From contig NZ_FMBW01000091.1 in NCBI RefSeq assembly GCF_900091725.1, positions 124,001 through 188,000 of the forward strand: a stretch of DNA of 64,000 bases, in the 5' to 3' direction. The stretch comes from Streptomyces sp. DvalAA-43 (GTDB taxonomy: Bacteria; Actinomycetota; Actinomycetes; Streptomycetales; Streptomycetaceae). The notes under the pieces are model-generated. The model made no database searches, was not told the DNA's origin, and was given only the letters and a program-made list of their open reading frames with translations. Position 1 is the first letter of the stretch, and the number at the start of each line of letters is the position of its first letter. Shown here piece by piece: positions 34,903 to 44,600 of this stretch. The position numbers and the translations under genes were made by a program.

Positions 34903-36354
34903 ATGAACGACGCAGCACAGCAGAACGACGGTACGCAGGACGGCGACGAGGGCTCGATGAGCCGCCGCTCGGTTCTCTGGACGACCGCCGGAGTGGCCGG
35001 TGCCGGGCTCGGACTCGGCGCCCTCGGCGGCTCCACCGCGGCCGCCGCCCCCGGCCGGACCCCGGACGCCACTGCCCCGGAGGGGGCGGACGCTCCGAAG
35101 CGCCAGGGCAGGACCATGGTGGGCGTCCCCTTCGACCGGCGCTCCACCGTCCGGGTCGGCATCGTCGGCCTCGGCAACCGCGGTGGCAGCATGATCGATC
35201 TCTTCCTCGCCGTCAGTGGCGTACAGGTCGTCGCCGTCTGTGACCCGGTCAAGGACAAGGCGCAGCGCGCCGCCGCGAAGGTGACCGCCGCGGGGCAGCC
35301 GGCCCCCGCCGTCTACACCCATGGCGAGGACGACTACGAGAACCTCTGCGAGCGCGGAGACATCGACTTCGTCTATGTGGCGACCCCCTGGGACTTCCAC
35401 TTCCAGATGGCGAAGACCGCTCTGCTGAACGGCAAGCATGTCGGCGTGGAGTGTCCGATCGCGCTCCGGCTCGACCAGCTCTGGGAGCTGGTCGATCTGT
35501 CCGAGCGCACCAGACGCCACTGCATGCAGCTGGAGAACTGCTGCTACGGGCAGAACGAGATGCGGGTGCTGCGCATGGCGCACGCCGGTCTCTTCGGCGA
35601 TCTGCTGCACGGCGCGGGCGCGTACAACCACGACCTGCGCGGCCTGATGTTCGACCCTGGCTACTACGAAGGCCCCTGGCGCAGGCTCTGGCACACCCGG
35701 CTGCGTGGCGATCTCTACCCCAACCACGGGTTCGGCCCGGTCGCCAACTACATGGACATCAACCGCGGCGACCGTGCGGTGAGCATCACCAGCGTCGGTT
35801 CCCCGTCCCTCGGGCTCGCCGAGTACCGCAGGAAGAACATGCCGGCCGGCGACCCGAGCTGGAAGGAGACCTATATCGAGTCCGACCGGACGATCAGTCT
35901 CGTCCAGACCGCCAAGGGACGGGTCATCCGGCTGGAGCACGACGTGTCCACTCCGCATCCGTACTCGCGGATCAACAGCCTCGGCGGCACGAAGGGCGTC
36001 TTCGAGGACTATCCCGCGCGCATCTACATCGAGCCCGACCACACCGACGACAACTGGGGCGACTTCTCCCGGTACCAGGACTGGGACCACTGGCTGTGGA
36101 AGGAGCACGCCAACCCGCCCGGCGGCCACGGCGGCATGGACTACATGCTGGTCTTCCGGCTGATGCAGTGCATGCGGCTCGGCCTCGTCCCCGACTTCGA
36201 TGTGTACGACGCGGCGACCTGGACGTCGCCGGTGCCACTCAGCCATCTTTCGATCAGGGCGAAGGGCGCTCCGCAGGAGATACCGGACTTCACCCGCGGT
36301 GAGTGGAAGAAGGCCCGCTCCGGCATGGACTCGGAGAATCCCGAGCAGTCCTAG
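34903..36354 (+). CDS. Tat-exported Gfo/Idh/MocA oxidoreductase, GH109-like
   Basis: A 483-aa protein. A twin-arginine signal (MSRRSVLWTTAGVAGAGLGL) precedes a Rossmann domain with VGIVGLGNRGG. The body carries the GH109 pattern: VECPIALRLDQLWELVD, CMQLENCCYGQNE, AYNHDLR, and LYPNHGFGPVANYMDINRGD. GH109 enzymes use tightly bound NAD+ to hydrolyse N-acetylgalactosaminides; Tat export fits folding with cofactor before secretion. The ATG at 34903 follows GGAGG. A ~200-bp upstream gap and a downstream hairpin suggest a monocistronic gene. Sugar specificity is inferred from the family. Confidence 0.88.
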   Translation: MNDAAQQNDGTQDGDEGSMSRRSVLWTTAGVAGAGLGLGALGGSTAAAAPGRTPDATAPEGADAPKRQGRTMVGVPFDRRSTVRVGIVGLGNRGGSMIDLFLAVSGVQVVAVCDPVKDKAQRAAAKVTAAGQPAPAVYTHGEDDYENLCERGDIDFVYVATPWDFHFQMAKTALLNGKHVGVECPIALRLDQLWELVDLSERTRRHCMQLENCCYGQNEMRVLRMAHAGLFGDLLHGAGAYNHDLRGLMFDPGYYEGPWRRLWHTRLRGDLYPNHGFGPVANYMDINRGDRAVSITSVGSPSLGLAEYRRKNMPAGDPSWKETYIESDRTISLVQTAKGRVIRLEHDVSTPHPYSRINSLGGTKGVFEDYPARIYIEPDHTDDNWGDFSRYQDWDHWLWKEHANPPGGHGGMDYMLVFRLMQCMRLGLVPDFDVYDAATWTSPVPLSHLSIRAKGAPQEIPDFTRGEWKKARSGMDSENPEQS

Positions 36355-36362
36355 CCGCCGCC

Positions 36363-36419
36363 GCGGCCGGGCGGGCCCGGTACGTGCCCTGCGGGGCCCG
36401 GCCCGGCCCGCCCGGCCGC
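36363..36419 (+). terminator. Long G+C-rich terminator hairpin
   Basis: A 15-bp perfect stem (36363-36377 with 36405-36419) with a 27-nt loop starts 8 bp after the GH109-like stop and is followed by TTCTC. Confidence 0.7.
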
Positions 36420-36502
36420 TTCTCAAACATGGCGCGATGTGTACCGTTCGTGAAGAAAACCAATTGCTCCGACCGACGTCCCGGGGCGAACCTGGCACGG
36501 TT

Positions 36503-36523
36503 TGGATCATTCACCTTGATCCA
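36503..36523. promoter_or_regulatory. Palindrome upstream of the ABC exporter pair
   Basis: TGGATCA-N7-TGATCCA is a perfect 7-bp inverted repeat 37 bp before the exporter ATG at 36561. Its size and place fit a dimeric repressor site; no regulator gene adjoins it. Confidence 0.45.
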
Positions 36524-36560
36524 TCCACCGAACCACCGGCACACCGAACCATGGGACGTC

Positions 36561-38393
36561 ATGCAGATTCGCGATCTTCCCTACCCGGATCCAGGCGATC
36601 CCGATGTCCGTTCAGGTCCACGCTTCCTGCTCTGGCTCGGCCGCAATCAGCTCGGGGGCCAGCTCAGATCCATGTCCTGGGGCCTGCTGCACCAGTGCTC
36701 CATCGCCGGGCTGTCGCCCGCCGTCGGGCTCGCCGTCCAGGCCGTCGTCGACCGTTCCGGCACCCGCCTCGCGTGGACGGGCGGGCTGATCGCGGTGCTG
36801 GGCGTGCTGATCGCGCTCGGCGACACGATGCTTCACCGGACCGCCATCACCAACTGGATCACCGCCGCCGCCCGGGTCCAGCAGCTGCTGGCCCGCAGGA
36901 CCGCGGAGCTCGGCTCGGCGCTGACCCGTCGGGTCGCGGCGGGCGAAGTGGTCGCGGTGTCCACCGGGGACGTCGAGAAGATCGGCTGGTTCGTCGAGGC
37001 CGTCTCCCGCTTCGCCGCGGCCGCCGCCGCCCTGGTACTGATCTGTGCGGGGCTGCTCCTCTATCTGCCGTCGCTGGGCATCCTGGTGACGGTCTCCGTG
37101 CCCTTGCTGGCCCTCGCCGTGCTGCCGCTGCTCCCCCGGGCCACCAAACGCGCGGACCTCCAGCGCGAGAAGGCCGGCAAGGCCACGGAGCTGGCCTCGG
37201 ACACCGTGGCGGGGCTGCGGGTGCTGCGCGGGATCGGCGGCGAGGAGCTGTTCCTCGGCCGCTACCGGCGAGCCTCGCAGGAGGTCCGGGAGGCTGCCGT
37301 GCACAGCGCCCGGATGTGGTCGCTGATCTCCGCGGTCCAGGTGCTGCTGCCGGGCGTGCTGCTCATCTCGCTGGTCGTCTACGGGGCGGTACTGGCCCGG
37401 GACGGCCGGATCGGGGTCGGCCAGCTGGTCACGGTGTACAGCGCGGCGACGCTGATGCTGTTCCCGCTCCGGCACTTCGAGGAGATCGCGATGGCGTACT
37501 CCTTCTCGCGGCCGTCCGCCCAGCGCGCGGTCCGGGTGCTGTCGTTGCACCGTACGGCCGGGCCGTCGACTGTCGACGGCGCGCCGACCGGCGCGCTGTA
37601 CGACCCGGCCACCGGTCTGATGGCCCCGGCCGGGCTGTTCACCGCGGTGGTCTGCGGCGATCCGGACGAGGCGGGCCGACTGGCCGAGCGGCTCGGCGGA
37701 CACGCGCAGACGGACTCCGACCCGGAGTCCGACGAGGGCGCCGCGGCACAGAAGCCCCCCTCCGTCCTGCTCGGTGGCGTACCGCTGGACGAACTCCCGC
37801 TGGACTCCGCCCGGACCGCCGTACTGGTCCAGGACAAGGACCCGGTTCTGCTCTCCGGCACCCTGCGCGAGCTGCTGGACGTCCCGTCGTCCGGCCGGGT
37901 GACCCCCGAGGAAGCACTTGCGGCCGCACAGTGCGGCGATGTGCTGGATTCCTTGGCGCAGGCGTCACCGGCCGCGGACGGCGACCCGATGGCCACCCGG
38001 ATCACCGAACGCGGCCGGTCGCTCTCGGGCGGCCAGCGTCAGCGGCTCGCACTGGCCCGCTCCTTGGTGACCGACCCGGAGGCGCTGGTTCTCGACGAGC
38101 CGACCTCCGCCGTCGACTCTCACACCGAGGCCCGGGTCGCCGCCGGGATCAAGGCACTGCGCCAGGGCCGCACCACCGTCGCGTTCGCCTCCTCGCCCCT
38201 GCTGCTCGACCTCGCGGACCGGGTGGTGCTGGTGCACCGGGGCACCGTCGTCGCGGTCGGCGAGCACCGCGAGCTCCTGGACACGGAACCCCGCTACCGG
38301 GCGGTCGTGACACGCGAGACGGACGACGAGATCGCGGCCCTGACCACCGGGTGCGCGACCGGAACGATCGAGGAAATCGAGGAACGGGCATGA
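36561..38393 (+). CDS. ABC exporter subunit with degenerate Walker A (partner 1)
   Basis: A 610-aa membrane-plus-ATPase half-transporter. The six-helix domain is normal, but the ATPase domain is unusual: the P-loop position reads VVCGDPDEAGRLAERLG, without the GxxGxGK[ST] Lys, and the H-loop His is replaced (VAFASSPLLLDL). The signature LSGGQRQR and Walker B ALVLDEPTSAVD are intact. It can therefore hardly bind ATP itself but can supply LSGGQ to its partner. The next gene overlaps it (ATGA) and is complementary, so they form an obligate heterodimer. Confidence 0.88.
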   Translation: MQIRDLPYPDPGDPDVRSGPRFLLWLGRNQLGGQLRSMSWGLLHQCSIAGLSPAVGLAVQAVVDRSGTRLAWTGGLIAVLGVLIALGDTMLHRTAITNWITAAARVQQLLARRTAELGSALTRRVAAGEVVAVSTGDVEKIGWFVEAVSRFAAAAAALVLICAGLLLYLPSLGILVTVSVPLLALAVLPLLPRATKRADLQREKAGKATELASDTVAGLRVLRGIGGEELFLGRYRRASQEVREAAVHSARMWSLISAVQVLLPGVLLISLVVYGAVLARDGRIGVGQLVTVYSAATLMLFPLRHFEEIAMAYSFSRPSAQRAVRVLSLHRTAGPSTVDGAPTGALYDPATGLMAPAGLFTAVVCGDPDEAGRLAERLGGHAQTDSDPESDEGAAAQKPPSVLLGGVPLDELPLDSARTAVLVQDKDPVLLSGTLRELLDVPSSGRVTPEEALAAAQCGDVLDSLAQASPAADGDPMATRITERGRSLSGGQRQRLALARSLVTDPEALVLDEPTSAVDSHTEARVAAGIKALRQGRTTVAFASSPLLLDLADRVVLVHRGTVVAVGEHRELLDTEPRYRAVVTRETDDEIAALTTGCATGTIEEIEERA

Positions 38394-40171
38394 TCGGCGT
38401 CGCAGTACCGGCGTACGACCCGGCCGCGCCGGAGTCGGCGACGACCCTGCCGGTCGGCACCCCCACCACCGTACGGAGCTATGTACGGGAGCTGCTGCGG
38501 CGCCATCGCGGCCGGTTCACCGTGCTCGTCGCGTTCAACGCGATCGCGGTCGTAGCGTCGATCGTCGGACCGTATCTGCTGGGCGGGCTGGTGGAGGATC
38601 TCTCCGACGGTGTGCGGGACCTCCATCTGGAGCGCACCGCCGGGATGTTCGCGCTCGCGCTGATCGTGCAGACCGTGTTCACCCGGCTGATGCGCCTGCG
38701 CAGCGCGATGCTCGGTGAGGAGATGCTGGCCGATCTGCGCGAGGACTTCCTCGTCCGGTCGGTCAAGCTGCCGCCGGGGGTGCTGGAGCGGGCCGGGACC
38801 GGAGATCTGCTCTCCAGGATCACCACGGACATCGACCGGCTGGCCAACGCGATGCGCGAGGCCGTGCCGCAGCTGGCGATCGGCGTGGTGTGGGCGGGGC
38901 TGCTGCTCGCCGCCCTCACCGTGACGGCCCCGCCGCTGGCGCTCTCGGTGCTGATCGCCCTGCCCGTGCTGATCCTCGGCTGCCGCTGGTACTTCAGGCG
39001 GGCGCCGTCCGCGTACCGGTCGGAGGCCGCGGGATACGCCGCGGTGGCCGCGATGCTCGCGGAGACGGTGGACGCCGGACGGACCGTGGAGGCGCACCGT
39101 CTGGGTGCCCGGCGGGTGGCGCTGTCGGACACCCGTATCACCCAGTGGGCCGCGTGGGAACGCTACACATTGTTCCTGCGCTCGGTGCTCTTCCCCGTCA
39201 TCAATGTCACGTATGTAACGATTCTGGGCGCGGTGCTGATGCTCGGCGGCTGGTTCGTCATCGAGGGCTGGCTGACCGTGGGGCAGCTGACGACGGGTGC
39301 GCTGCTGGCGCAGATGATGGTCGACCCGATCGGTCTGATCCTGCGCTGGTACGACGAGCTCCAGGTGGCACAGGTGTCGCTGGCCCGGCTGGTCGGCGTA
39401 CGGGAGATCGAACCGGGCGCGGGCGACGCGGAGGTCGTCCCGGACGGCCGGGACGTGCGGGCCGACGAGGTGCGCTTCGGTTACCGCGCCGGCCTCGACG
39501 TCCTGCACCGGGTGTCGCTGGACGTCGCACCGGGGACGCGCCTCGCGCTGGTCGGCCCGTCCGGCGCGGGCAAGTCCACGCTGGGCCGGCTGCTGGCCGG
39601 GATCTACGCCCCGCGCACGGGCGAAGTGACGCTCGGTGGCGCCGAGTTGTCACGGATGAGGGCGGAGGACGTACGTACGCATGTGGCGCTGGTCAACCAG
39701 GAGCACCATGTGTTCGTCGGTTCGCTGCGGGACAACCTCCTGCTGGCCCGTACCGGCGCCGAGGACGCCGAGCTGTGGGCGTCGCTGGCGGCCGTCGACG
39801 CGGACGGCTGGGCGAGGAGCCTGGCGGAGGGGCTGGACACCGAGGTCGGTTCCGGCGGTCTGGCGCTGACTCCGGCCCAGGCCCAGCAGATCGCCCTGGC
39901 CCGGCTGGTCCTGGCCGATCCGCACACGCTGGTGCTGGACGAGGCGACGTCGCTGCTGGACCCGCGGGCCGCCCGTCATCTGGAGCGTTCGCTGGCCCGG
40001 GTGCTGGACGGCCGTACGGTCGTGGCGATCGCCCACCGGCTGCACACCGCGCACGACGCGGATGTGATCGCGGTGGTGGAGGGCGGCCGGATCAGCGAAC
40101 TGGGCAGTCATGACGAGCTGGTGACGGCGGACGGCGCGTACGCGGCGCTGTGGCGGTCCTGGCACGGCTGA
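38390..40171 (+). CDS. ABC exporter subunit with degenerate signature motif (partner 2)
   Basis: A 593-aa half-transporter with intact Walker A GPSGAGKST, Walker B TLVLDEATSLLD and H-loop IAHRLHT, but a signature motif changed from LSGGQ to LTPAQAQQ. With partner 1 it forms one complete ATP site (this Walker A/B plus partner-1 LSGGQ) and one dead site. The ATG at 38390 overlaps the partner-1 TGA. The substrate is unknown; siderophore, peptide and drug export are all possible for this architecture. Confidence 0.9.
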   Translation: MIGVAVPAYDPAAPESATTLPVGTPTTVRSYVRELLRRHRGRFTVLVAFNAIAVVASIVGPYLLGGLVEDLSDGVRDLHLERTAGMFALALIVQTVFTRLMRLRSAMLGEEMLADLREDFLVRSVKLPPGVLERAGTGDLLSRITTDIDRLANAMREAVPQLAIGVVWAGLLLAALTVTAPPLALSVLIALPVLILGCRWYFRRAPSAYRSEAAGYAAVAAMLAETVDAGRTVEAHRLGARRVALSDTRITQWAAWERYTLFLRSVLFPVINVTYVTILGAVLMLGGWFVIEGWLTVGQLTTGALLAQMMVDPIGLILRWYDELQVAQVSLARLVGVREIEPGAGDAEVVPDGRDVRADEVRFGYRAGLDVLHRVSLDVAPGTRLALVGPSGAGKSTLGRLLAGIYAPRTGEVTLGGAELSRMRAEDVRTHVALVNQEHHVFVGSLRDNLLLARTGAEDAELWASLAAVDADGWARSLAEGLDTEVGSGGLALTPAQAQQIALARLVLADPHTLVLDEATSLLDPRAARHLERSLARVLDGRTVVAIAHRLHTAHDADVIAVVEGGRISELGSHDELVTADGAYAALWRSWHG

Positions 40172-40172
40172 G

Positions 40173-40223
40173 CACACCGCCCTGGGCCCGCCCGGTCACG
40201 CCGGGCGGGCCCAGGGCGGTGTG
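40173..40223. terminator. Bidirectional terminator
   Basis: A perfect 23-bp inverted repeat (40173-40195 with 40201-40223) and a 5-nt loop fill the gap between the converging exporter and DUF457 genes. It is the strongest hairpin in the window and should stop transcripts from both sides. Confidence 0.9.
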
Positions 40224-40226
40224 CCG

Positions 40227-41018
40227 TCAGATGAAGTTCAGCGCGGCCGCCCCGCCCACTCCCCCGAGCACCATGAACACCGGCATCAGTACCTTCAGCT
40301 CCACCCAGCTCCCGGCCCGGAACCGCATGGCCTTCGGCGGGCCGATCGGGTACCAGCGCTTGCGGCCGATCGGGATGGGCCACAGGATCGGGCAGCCGGA
40401 GACGGTCAGCGCGTCACCGATGTCATGGACGAGTGCGCCGAGCACGATGGGCAGCCCGAGCCAGAGGTACTCCTGGCCGGGGGCGGTGAACAGCCAGTCC
40501 GAGCCGTTGCCCGGCTTGTCGAGGACGCCGGCGAGTATCCAGGCGCTGGTCGCGCCGAGCAGCCAGACCAGGACGTCGCTGGACATCCGGGCGGCCCGCC
40601 ACAGCAGCCCCTCGACGGCGAGCACCAGGTGGACGAAGAGGATCGCCAGCACCGCCCACCGGCCGCCGGTGATCGCCGCGGCGGAGGCGCCGGCGCCGAT
40701 CAGGACCGCCCACACCCAGGTGTGGGTCAACGTCCGGTGGCCGCCGTTGCGGGCCGAGTCACCGCGCATCTTCGTCGCCTTGTAGACGGCGTGCGAGAGC
40801 TTGTCGACGATCTCGCAGAGCCCCCGGGACACCGGCCCGAAGGCGCGCGAGATGGTCGCGGACTTGTGGTCGAGGTCCGGGGCCAGTGCGGCTCCGGCGG
40901 TGATCAGCGCCCCGACGACGAGGACGGGCCACGGCATCGCGTGGCCGGCGGCCGCCGCCGCCGCGCCCACCCCCAGCCAGGCCGCCGCCCCTGACAGAGA
41001 GTGTGCCGGTCCCATCAT
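40227..41018 (-). CDS. DUF457/YdjM-like membrane-bound metal-dependent hydrolase
   Basis: A 263-aa polytopic membrane protein with the DUF457 His/Asp pattern: N-terminal AHSLSG, ALAPDLDHKSAT, GGHRTLTHTW and VHDIGDALTVSGCPI. The family is annotated as putative metal-dependent hydrolases, with YdjM regulated by LexA in E. coli, but substrates are unknown. Two adjacent ATG codons (41018 and 41015) follow a GGGAAG. It diverges from the helicase gene. Confidence 0.85.
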   Translation of the reverse strand: MMGPAHSLSGAAAWLGVGAAAAAAGHAMPWPVLVVGALITAGAALAPDLDHKSATISRAFGPVSRGLCEIVDKLSHAVYKATKMRGDSARNGGHRTLTHTWVWAVLIGAGASAAAITGGRWAVLAILFVHLVLAVEGLLWRAARMSSDVLVWLLGATSAWILAGVLDKPGNGSDWLFTAPGQEYLWLGLPIVLGALVHDIGDALTVSGCPILWPIPIGRKRWYPIGPPKAMRFRAGSWVELKVLMPVFMVLGGVGGAAALNFI

Positions 41019-41156
41019 GGTTCTTCCCGCCCCCAGAGTCGTATCGCTGCCATGGCCGTTGTGGCATGGCCGAGTTGAGTGGGAAGCGTATCGTCCGTGA
41101 TCTTCATACGGTCGTCCGGTTCCCTCATCCGGGCGGAAGGCAGGCAAGATGGGGGC

Positions 41157-43670
41157 GTGACCCTTATCGATCAGCTGCCCCCGACCGACGACCCCGACGC
41201 CCTCTTCGAGGCTTTCTCGTCATGGACCGAGACGCAGGGCATCACCCTCTATCCGGCTCAGGAGGAGGCGCTGATCGAGGTGGTCTCCGGCGCGAACGTG
41301 ATCCTTTCCACCCCGACCGGCTCCGGAAAGAGCCTGGTCGCGGCGGGTGCGCACTTCACGGCGCTGGCCCAGGACAAGGTCACCTTCTACACCGCGCCGA
41401 TCAAGGCACTGGTCTCGGAGAAGTTCTTCGACCTGTGCAAGCTGTTCGGTACGGAGAACGTCGGCATGCTCACCGGCGACGCCTCGGTCAACGCCGACGC
41501 CCCGGTGATCTGCTGCACGGCCGAGGTGCTGGCCTCCATCGCGCTGCGTGACGGCAAGTACGCCGACATCGGCCAGGTCGTGATGGACGAGTTCCACTTC
41601 TACGCCGAGCCGGACCGCGGCTGGGCCTGGCAGATCCCGCTGCTGGAACTGCCGCAGGCCCAGTTCATCCTGATGTCGGCCACCCTCGGTGACGTCCGGA
41701 TGTTCGAGGAGGACCTGACCCGCCGCACCGGCCGCCCCACCTCCGTGGTGCGCTCCGCGACCCGGCCGGTGCCGCTGAGCTACGAGTACCGGCTGACCCC
41801 GATCACCGAGACCCTCACCGAGCTCCTGGACACCCGGCAGTCGCCGGTCTACATCGTGCACTTCACCCAGGCCGCGGCGGTCGAGCGGGCGCAGTCGCTG
41901 ATGAGCATCAACATGTGCAGCAAGGAGGAGAAGGAGAAGATCGCCGATCTGATCGGCAACTTCCGCTTCACCACCAAGTTCGGCCAGAACCTCTCCCGCT
42001 ATGTGCGGCACGGCATCGGGGTGCACCACGCGGGTATGCTGCCGAAGTACCGGCGTCTGGTGGAGAAGCTCGCCCAGGCCGGTCTGCTGAAGGTGATCTG
42101 CGGTACGGACACCCTCGGCGTCGGCGTCAACGTCCCCATCCGCACGGTGCTGTTCACCGCGCTCACCAAGTACGACGGCACCCGTGTGCGTACGCTGCGC
42201 GCCCGCGAGTTCCACCAGATCGCCGGCCGCGCGGGCCGGGCGGGCTTCGACACGGCGGGCTTCGTCGTGGCGCAGGCGCCCGAGCACGTCATCGAGAACG
42301 AGAAGGCCGTCAAGAAGGCGGGCGACGACCCGAAGAAGAAGCGCAAGGTGGTCCGGAAGAAGGCCCCCGAGGGCTTCGTCGCCTGGTCGGAGACGACGTT
42401 CGACAAGCTGATCCAGTCCGACCCGGAGCCGCTGACCTCCCGCTTCCGGGTCACGCACACCATGCTGCTGTCCGTGATCGCGCGGCCCGGCAATGCCTTC
42501 GACGCGATGCGACACCTGCTGGAGGACAACCACGAGCCGCGCCGGGCGCAGCTGCGGCACATCCGCCGGGCCATCGCGATCTACCGCTCGCTGCTGGACG
42601 GCGGTGTGGTGGAGCAGCTCGACGAGCCGGACGCGGAGGGCCGGATCGTCCGGCTCACCGTCGATCTCCAGCAGGACTTCGCGCTCAACCAGCCGCTGTC
42701 CACCTTCGCGCTGGCCGCGTTCGACCTGCTGGACCCGGACTCGCCCTCGTACGCGCTGGACATGGTCTCCGTCGTCGAGTCGACGCTCGACGACCCGCGG
42801 CAGATCCTCGCCGCGCAGCAGAACAAGGCACGCGGCGAAGCGGTCGGGCAGATGAAGGCGGACGGCATCGAGTACGAGGAGCGGATGGAGCTGCTCCAGG
42901 AGGTCACGTACCCGAAGCCGCTGAGCGAGCTGCTGTGGCACGCGTACGACGTGTACCGCAGGAGCCACCCGTGGGTGGGCGACCACCCGGTCTCGCCGAA
43001 GTCCGTGATCCGTGACATGTACGAACGCGCCATGACGTTCACGGAGTTCACCTCGAACTACGAGCTGGCCCGGACCGAGGGCATCGTGCTGCGGTATCTC
43101 GCCAGTGCGTACAAGGCGCTGGAGCACACCATCCCGGACGACCTCAAGTCCGAGGACCTGGAGGACCTGATCGCCTGGCTGGGCGAGATGGTCCGCCAGG
43201 TGGACTCCAGTCTGCTCGACGAGTGGGAGCAGCTGGCCAACCCGGAGGTGGAGACCGCCGAGCAGGCGCAGGAGCGGGCCGACGAGGTGAAGCCGGTCAC
43301 GGCCAATGCCCGCGCCTTCCGGGTGCTGGTGCGCAACGCGATGTTCCGCCGGGTGGAACTGGCCGCGCTGGACCGGGTCCGCGATCTCGGTGAGCTGGAC
43401 GGCGAGGCGGGCTGGGACGAGGACGCGTGGGGCGAGGCGATGGACGCCTACTGGGACGAGTACGAGGACCTGGGCACCGGTCCGGACGCCCGCGGGCCGA
43501 AGCTGCTGAAGATCGACGAGGACACGGCGCACGGTCTGTGGCGGGTCCGGCAGACCTTCGCGGATCCGAACGGCGACCACGACTGGGGCATCAGCGCGGA
43601 GATCGATCTGGCCGCTTCCGACGAGGAGGGCCGGGCCGTGGTCCGCGTGACCTCGGTCGGTCAGCTGTGA
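41157..43670 (+). CDS. DEAD/DEAH-box RNA/DNA helicase with DUF3516 C-terminus
   Basis: An 837-aa Ski2-like SF2 helicase with P-loop TPTGSGKS, DEFH box (VVMDEFHFY), SATLGD motif III and the second-RecA motifs HHAGMLPKYRRLVE, GTDTLGVGVNVP and HQIAGRAGRAG. A Lys-rich insertion (KKAGDDPKKKRKVVRKK) follows. The last ~400 residues match the actinobacterial DUF3516 region. The GTG at 41157 is used because an ATG eight bases upstream runs into a stop. It probably acts in RNA turnover or remodelling; the family is widespread in actinomycetes. Confidence 0.9.
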   Translation: MTLIDQLPPTDDPDALFEAFSSWTETQGITLYPAQEEALIEVVSGANVILSTPTGSGKSLVAAGAHFTALAQDKVTFYTAPIKALVSEKFFDLCKLFGTENVGMLTGDASVNADAPVICCTAEVLASIALRDGKYADIGQVVMDEFHFYAEPDRGWAWQIPLLELPQAQFILMSATLGDVRMFEEDLTRRTGRPTSVVRSATRPVPLSYEYRLTPITETLTELLDTRQSPVYIVHFTQAAAVERAQSLMSINMCSKEEKEKIADLIGNFRFTTKFGQNLSRYVRHGIGVHHAGMLPKYRRLVEKLAQAGLLKVICGTDTLGVGVNVPIRTVLFTALTKYDGTRVRTLRAREFHQIAGRAGRAGFDTAGFVVAQAPEHVIENEKAVKKAGDDPKKKRKVVRKKAPEGFVAWSETTFDKLIQSDPEPLTSRFRVTHTMLLSVIARPGNAFDAMRHLLEDNHEPRRAQLRHIRRAIAIYRSLLDGGVVEQLDEPDAEGRIVRLTVDLQQDFALNQPLSTFALAAFDLLDPDSPSYALDMVSVVESTLDDPRQILAAQQNKARGEAVGQMKADGIEYEERMELLQEVTYPKPLSELLWHAYDVYRRSHPWVGDHPVSPKSVIRDMYERAMTFTEFTSNYELARTEGIVLRYLASAYKALEHTIPDDLKSEDLEDLIAWLGEMVRQVDSSLLDEWEQLANPEVETAEQAQERADEVKPVTANARAFRVLVRNAMFRRVELAALDRVRDLGELDGEAGWDEDAWGEAMDAYWDEYEDLGTGPDARGPKLLKIDEDTAHGLWRVRQTFADPNGDHDWGISAEIDLAASDEEGRAVVRVTSVGQL

Positions 43671-43716
43671 GGGCGTACGCCGTGGCGGCGCCGCTGCGGG
43701 AGTGGGGACGAACGGC

Positions 43717-44589
43717 ATGACGAATCCCGCCGAGCGCCTGGTCGATCTGCTCGACCTGGAGCGGATCGAGGTCAACATCTTCCGTGGGCGCAGCCCCCAG
43801 GAGTCGCTGCAGCGGGTCTTCGGCGGGCAGGTCGCCGGGCAGGCGCTGGTCGCGGCGGGCCGGACCACCGACGGGGACCGGCCGGTCCATTCGCTGCACG
43901 CGTACTTCCTGCGGCCGGGGCGTCCGGGTGTGCCGATCGTGTACGAGGTGGAGCGCGTCCGGGACGGCCGGTCGTTCACCACGCGCCGGGTCACGGCCGT
44001 CCAGCAGGGCCGGACGATCTTCAATCTGACGGCGTCCTTCCACCGGCCGGAGGAGGCTGGCTTCGAGCACCAGCTGCCGCCCGCCCGCGAGGTCCCGGAC
44101 CCCGAGGAGTTGCCGACCGTCGCCGAGGAGGTCCGTGAGCACCTGGGAGCGCTGCCGGAGGCACTGGAGAGGATGGCTCGCAGGCAGCCGTTCGACATCA
44201 GGTACGTCGACCGGCTGCGCTGGACGAAGGAGGAGGTCGAGGACGCCGATCCGCGCAGTGCGGTGTGGATGCGCGCGGTCGGCCCGCTGGGCGACGACCC
44301 CCTGGTGCACACCTGTGCGCTGACGTACGCCAGTGATATGACGCTGCTCGACGCGGTCCGTATCCCGGTGGAGCCGCTGTGGGGGCCGCGCGGCTTCGAC
44401 ATGGCGTCGCTGGACCATGCCATGTGGTTCCACCGCCCGTTCCGGGCGGACGAGTGGTTCCTGTACGACCAGGAGTCGCCGGTCGCGACGGGCGGGCGGG
44501 GGCTGGCGCGGGGCCGGATCTACGACCGCGGTGGCAATCTGCTGGTGTCCGTGGTGCAGGAGGGGTTGTTCCGCCGCCTCGGTGCGTAG
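43717..44589 (+). CDS. tesB: Acyl-CoA thioesterase II
   Basis: A 290-aa double-hotdog thioesterase: IFRGRSPQESLQRVFGGQVAGQAL at the start, SLHAYFLRPG, the mid-protein SDMTLLDAVRIP, and the C-terminal LDHAMWFHRPF with WFLYDQESP. These match TesB from E. coli and human ACOT8. It hydrolyses medium- and long-chain acyl-CoA. ATG 43717 is chosen to match the family N-terminus; GTG 43702 in frame is possible. It lies 46 bp after the helicase. Confidence 0.9.
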   Translation: MTNPAERLVDLLDLERIEVNIFRGRSPQESLQRVFGGQVAGQALVAAGRTTDGDRPVHSLHAYFLRPGRPGVPIVYEVERVRDGRSFTTRRVTAVQQGRTIFNLTASFHRPEEAGFEHQLPPAREVPDPEELPTVAEEVREHLGALPEALERMARRQPFDIRYVDRLRWTKEEVEDADPRSAVWMRAVGPLGDDPLVHTCALTYASDMTLLDAVRIPVEPLWGPRGFDMASLDHAMWFHRPFRADEWFLYDQESPVATGGRGLARGRIYDRGGNLLVSVVQEGLFRRLGA

Positions 44590-44600
44590 CCGTGCCCGGG

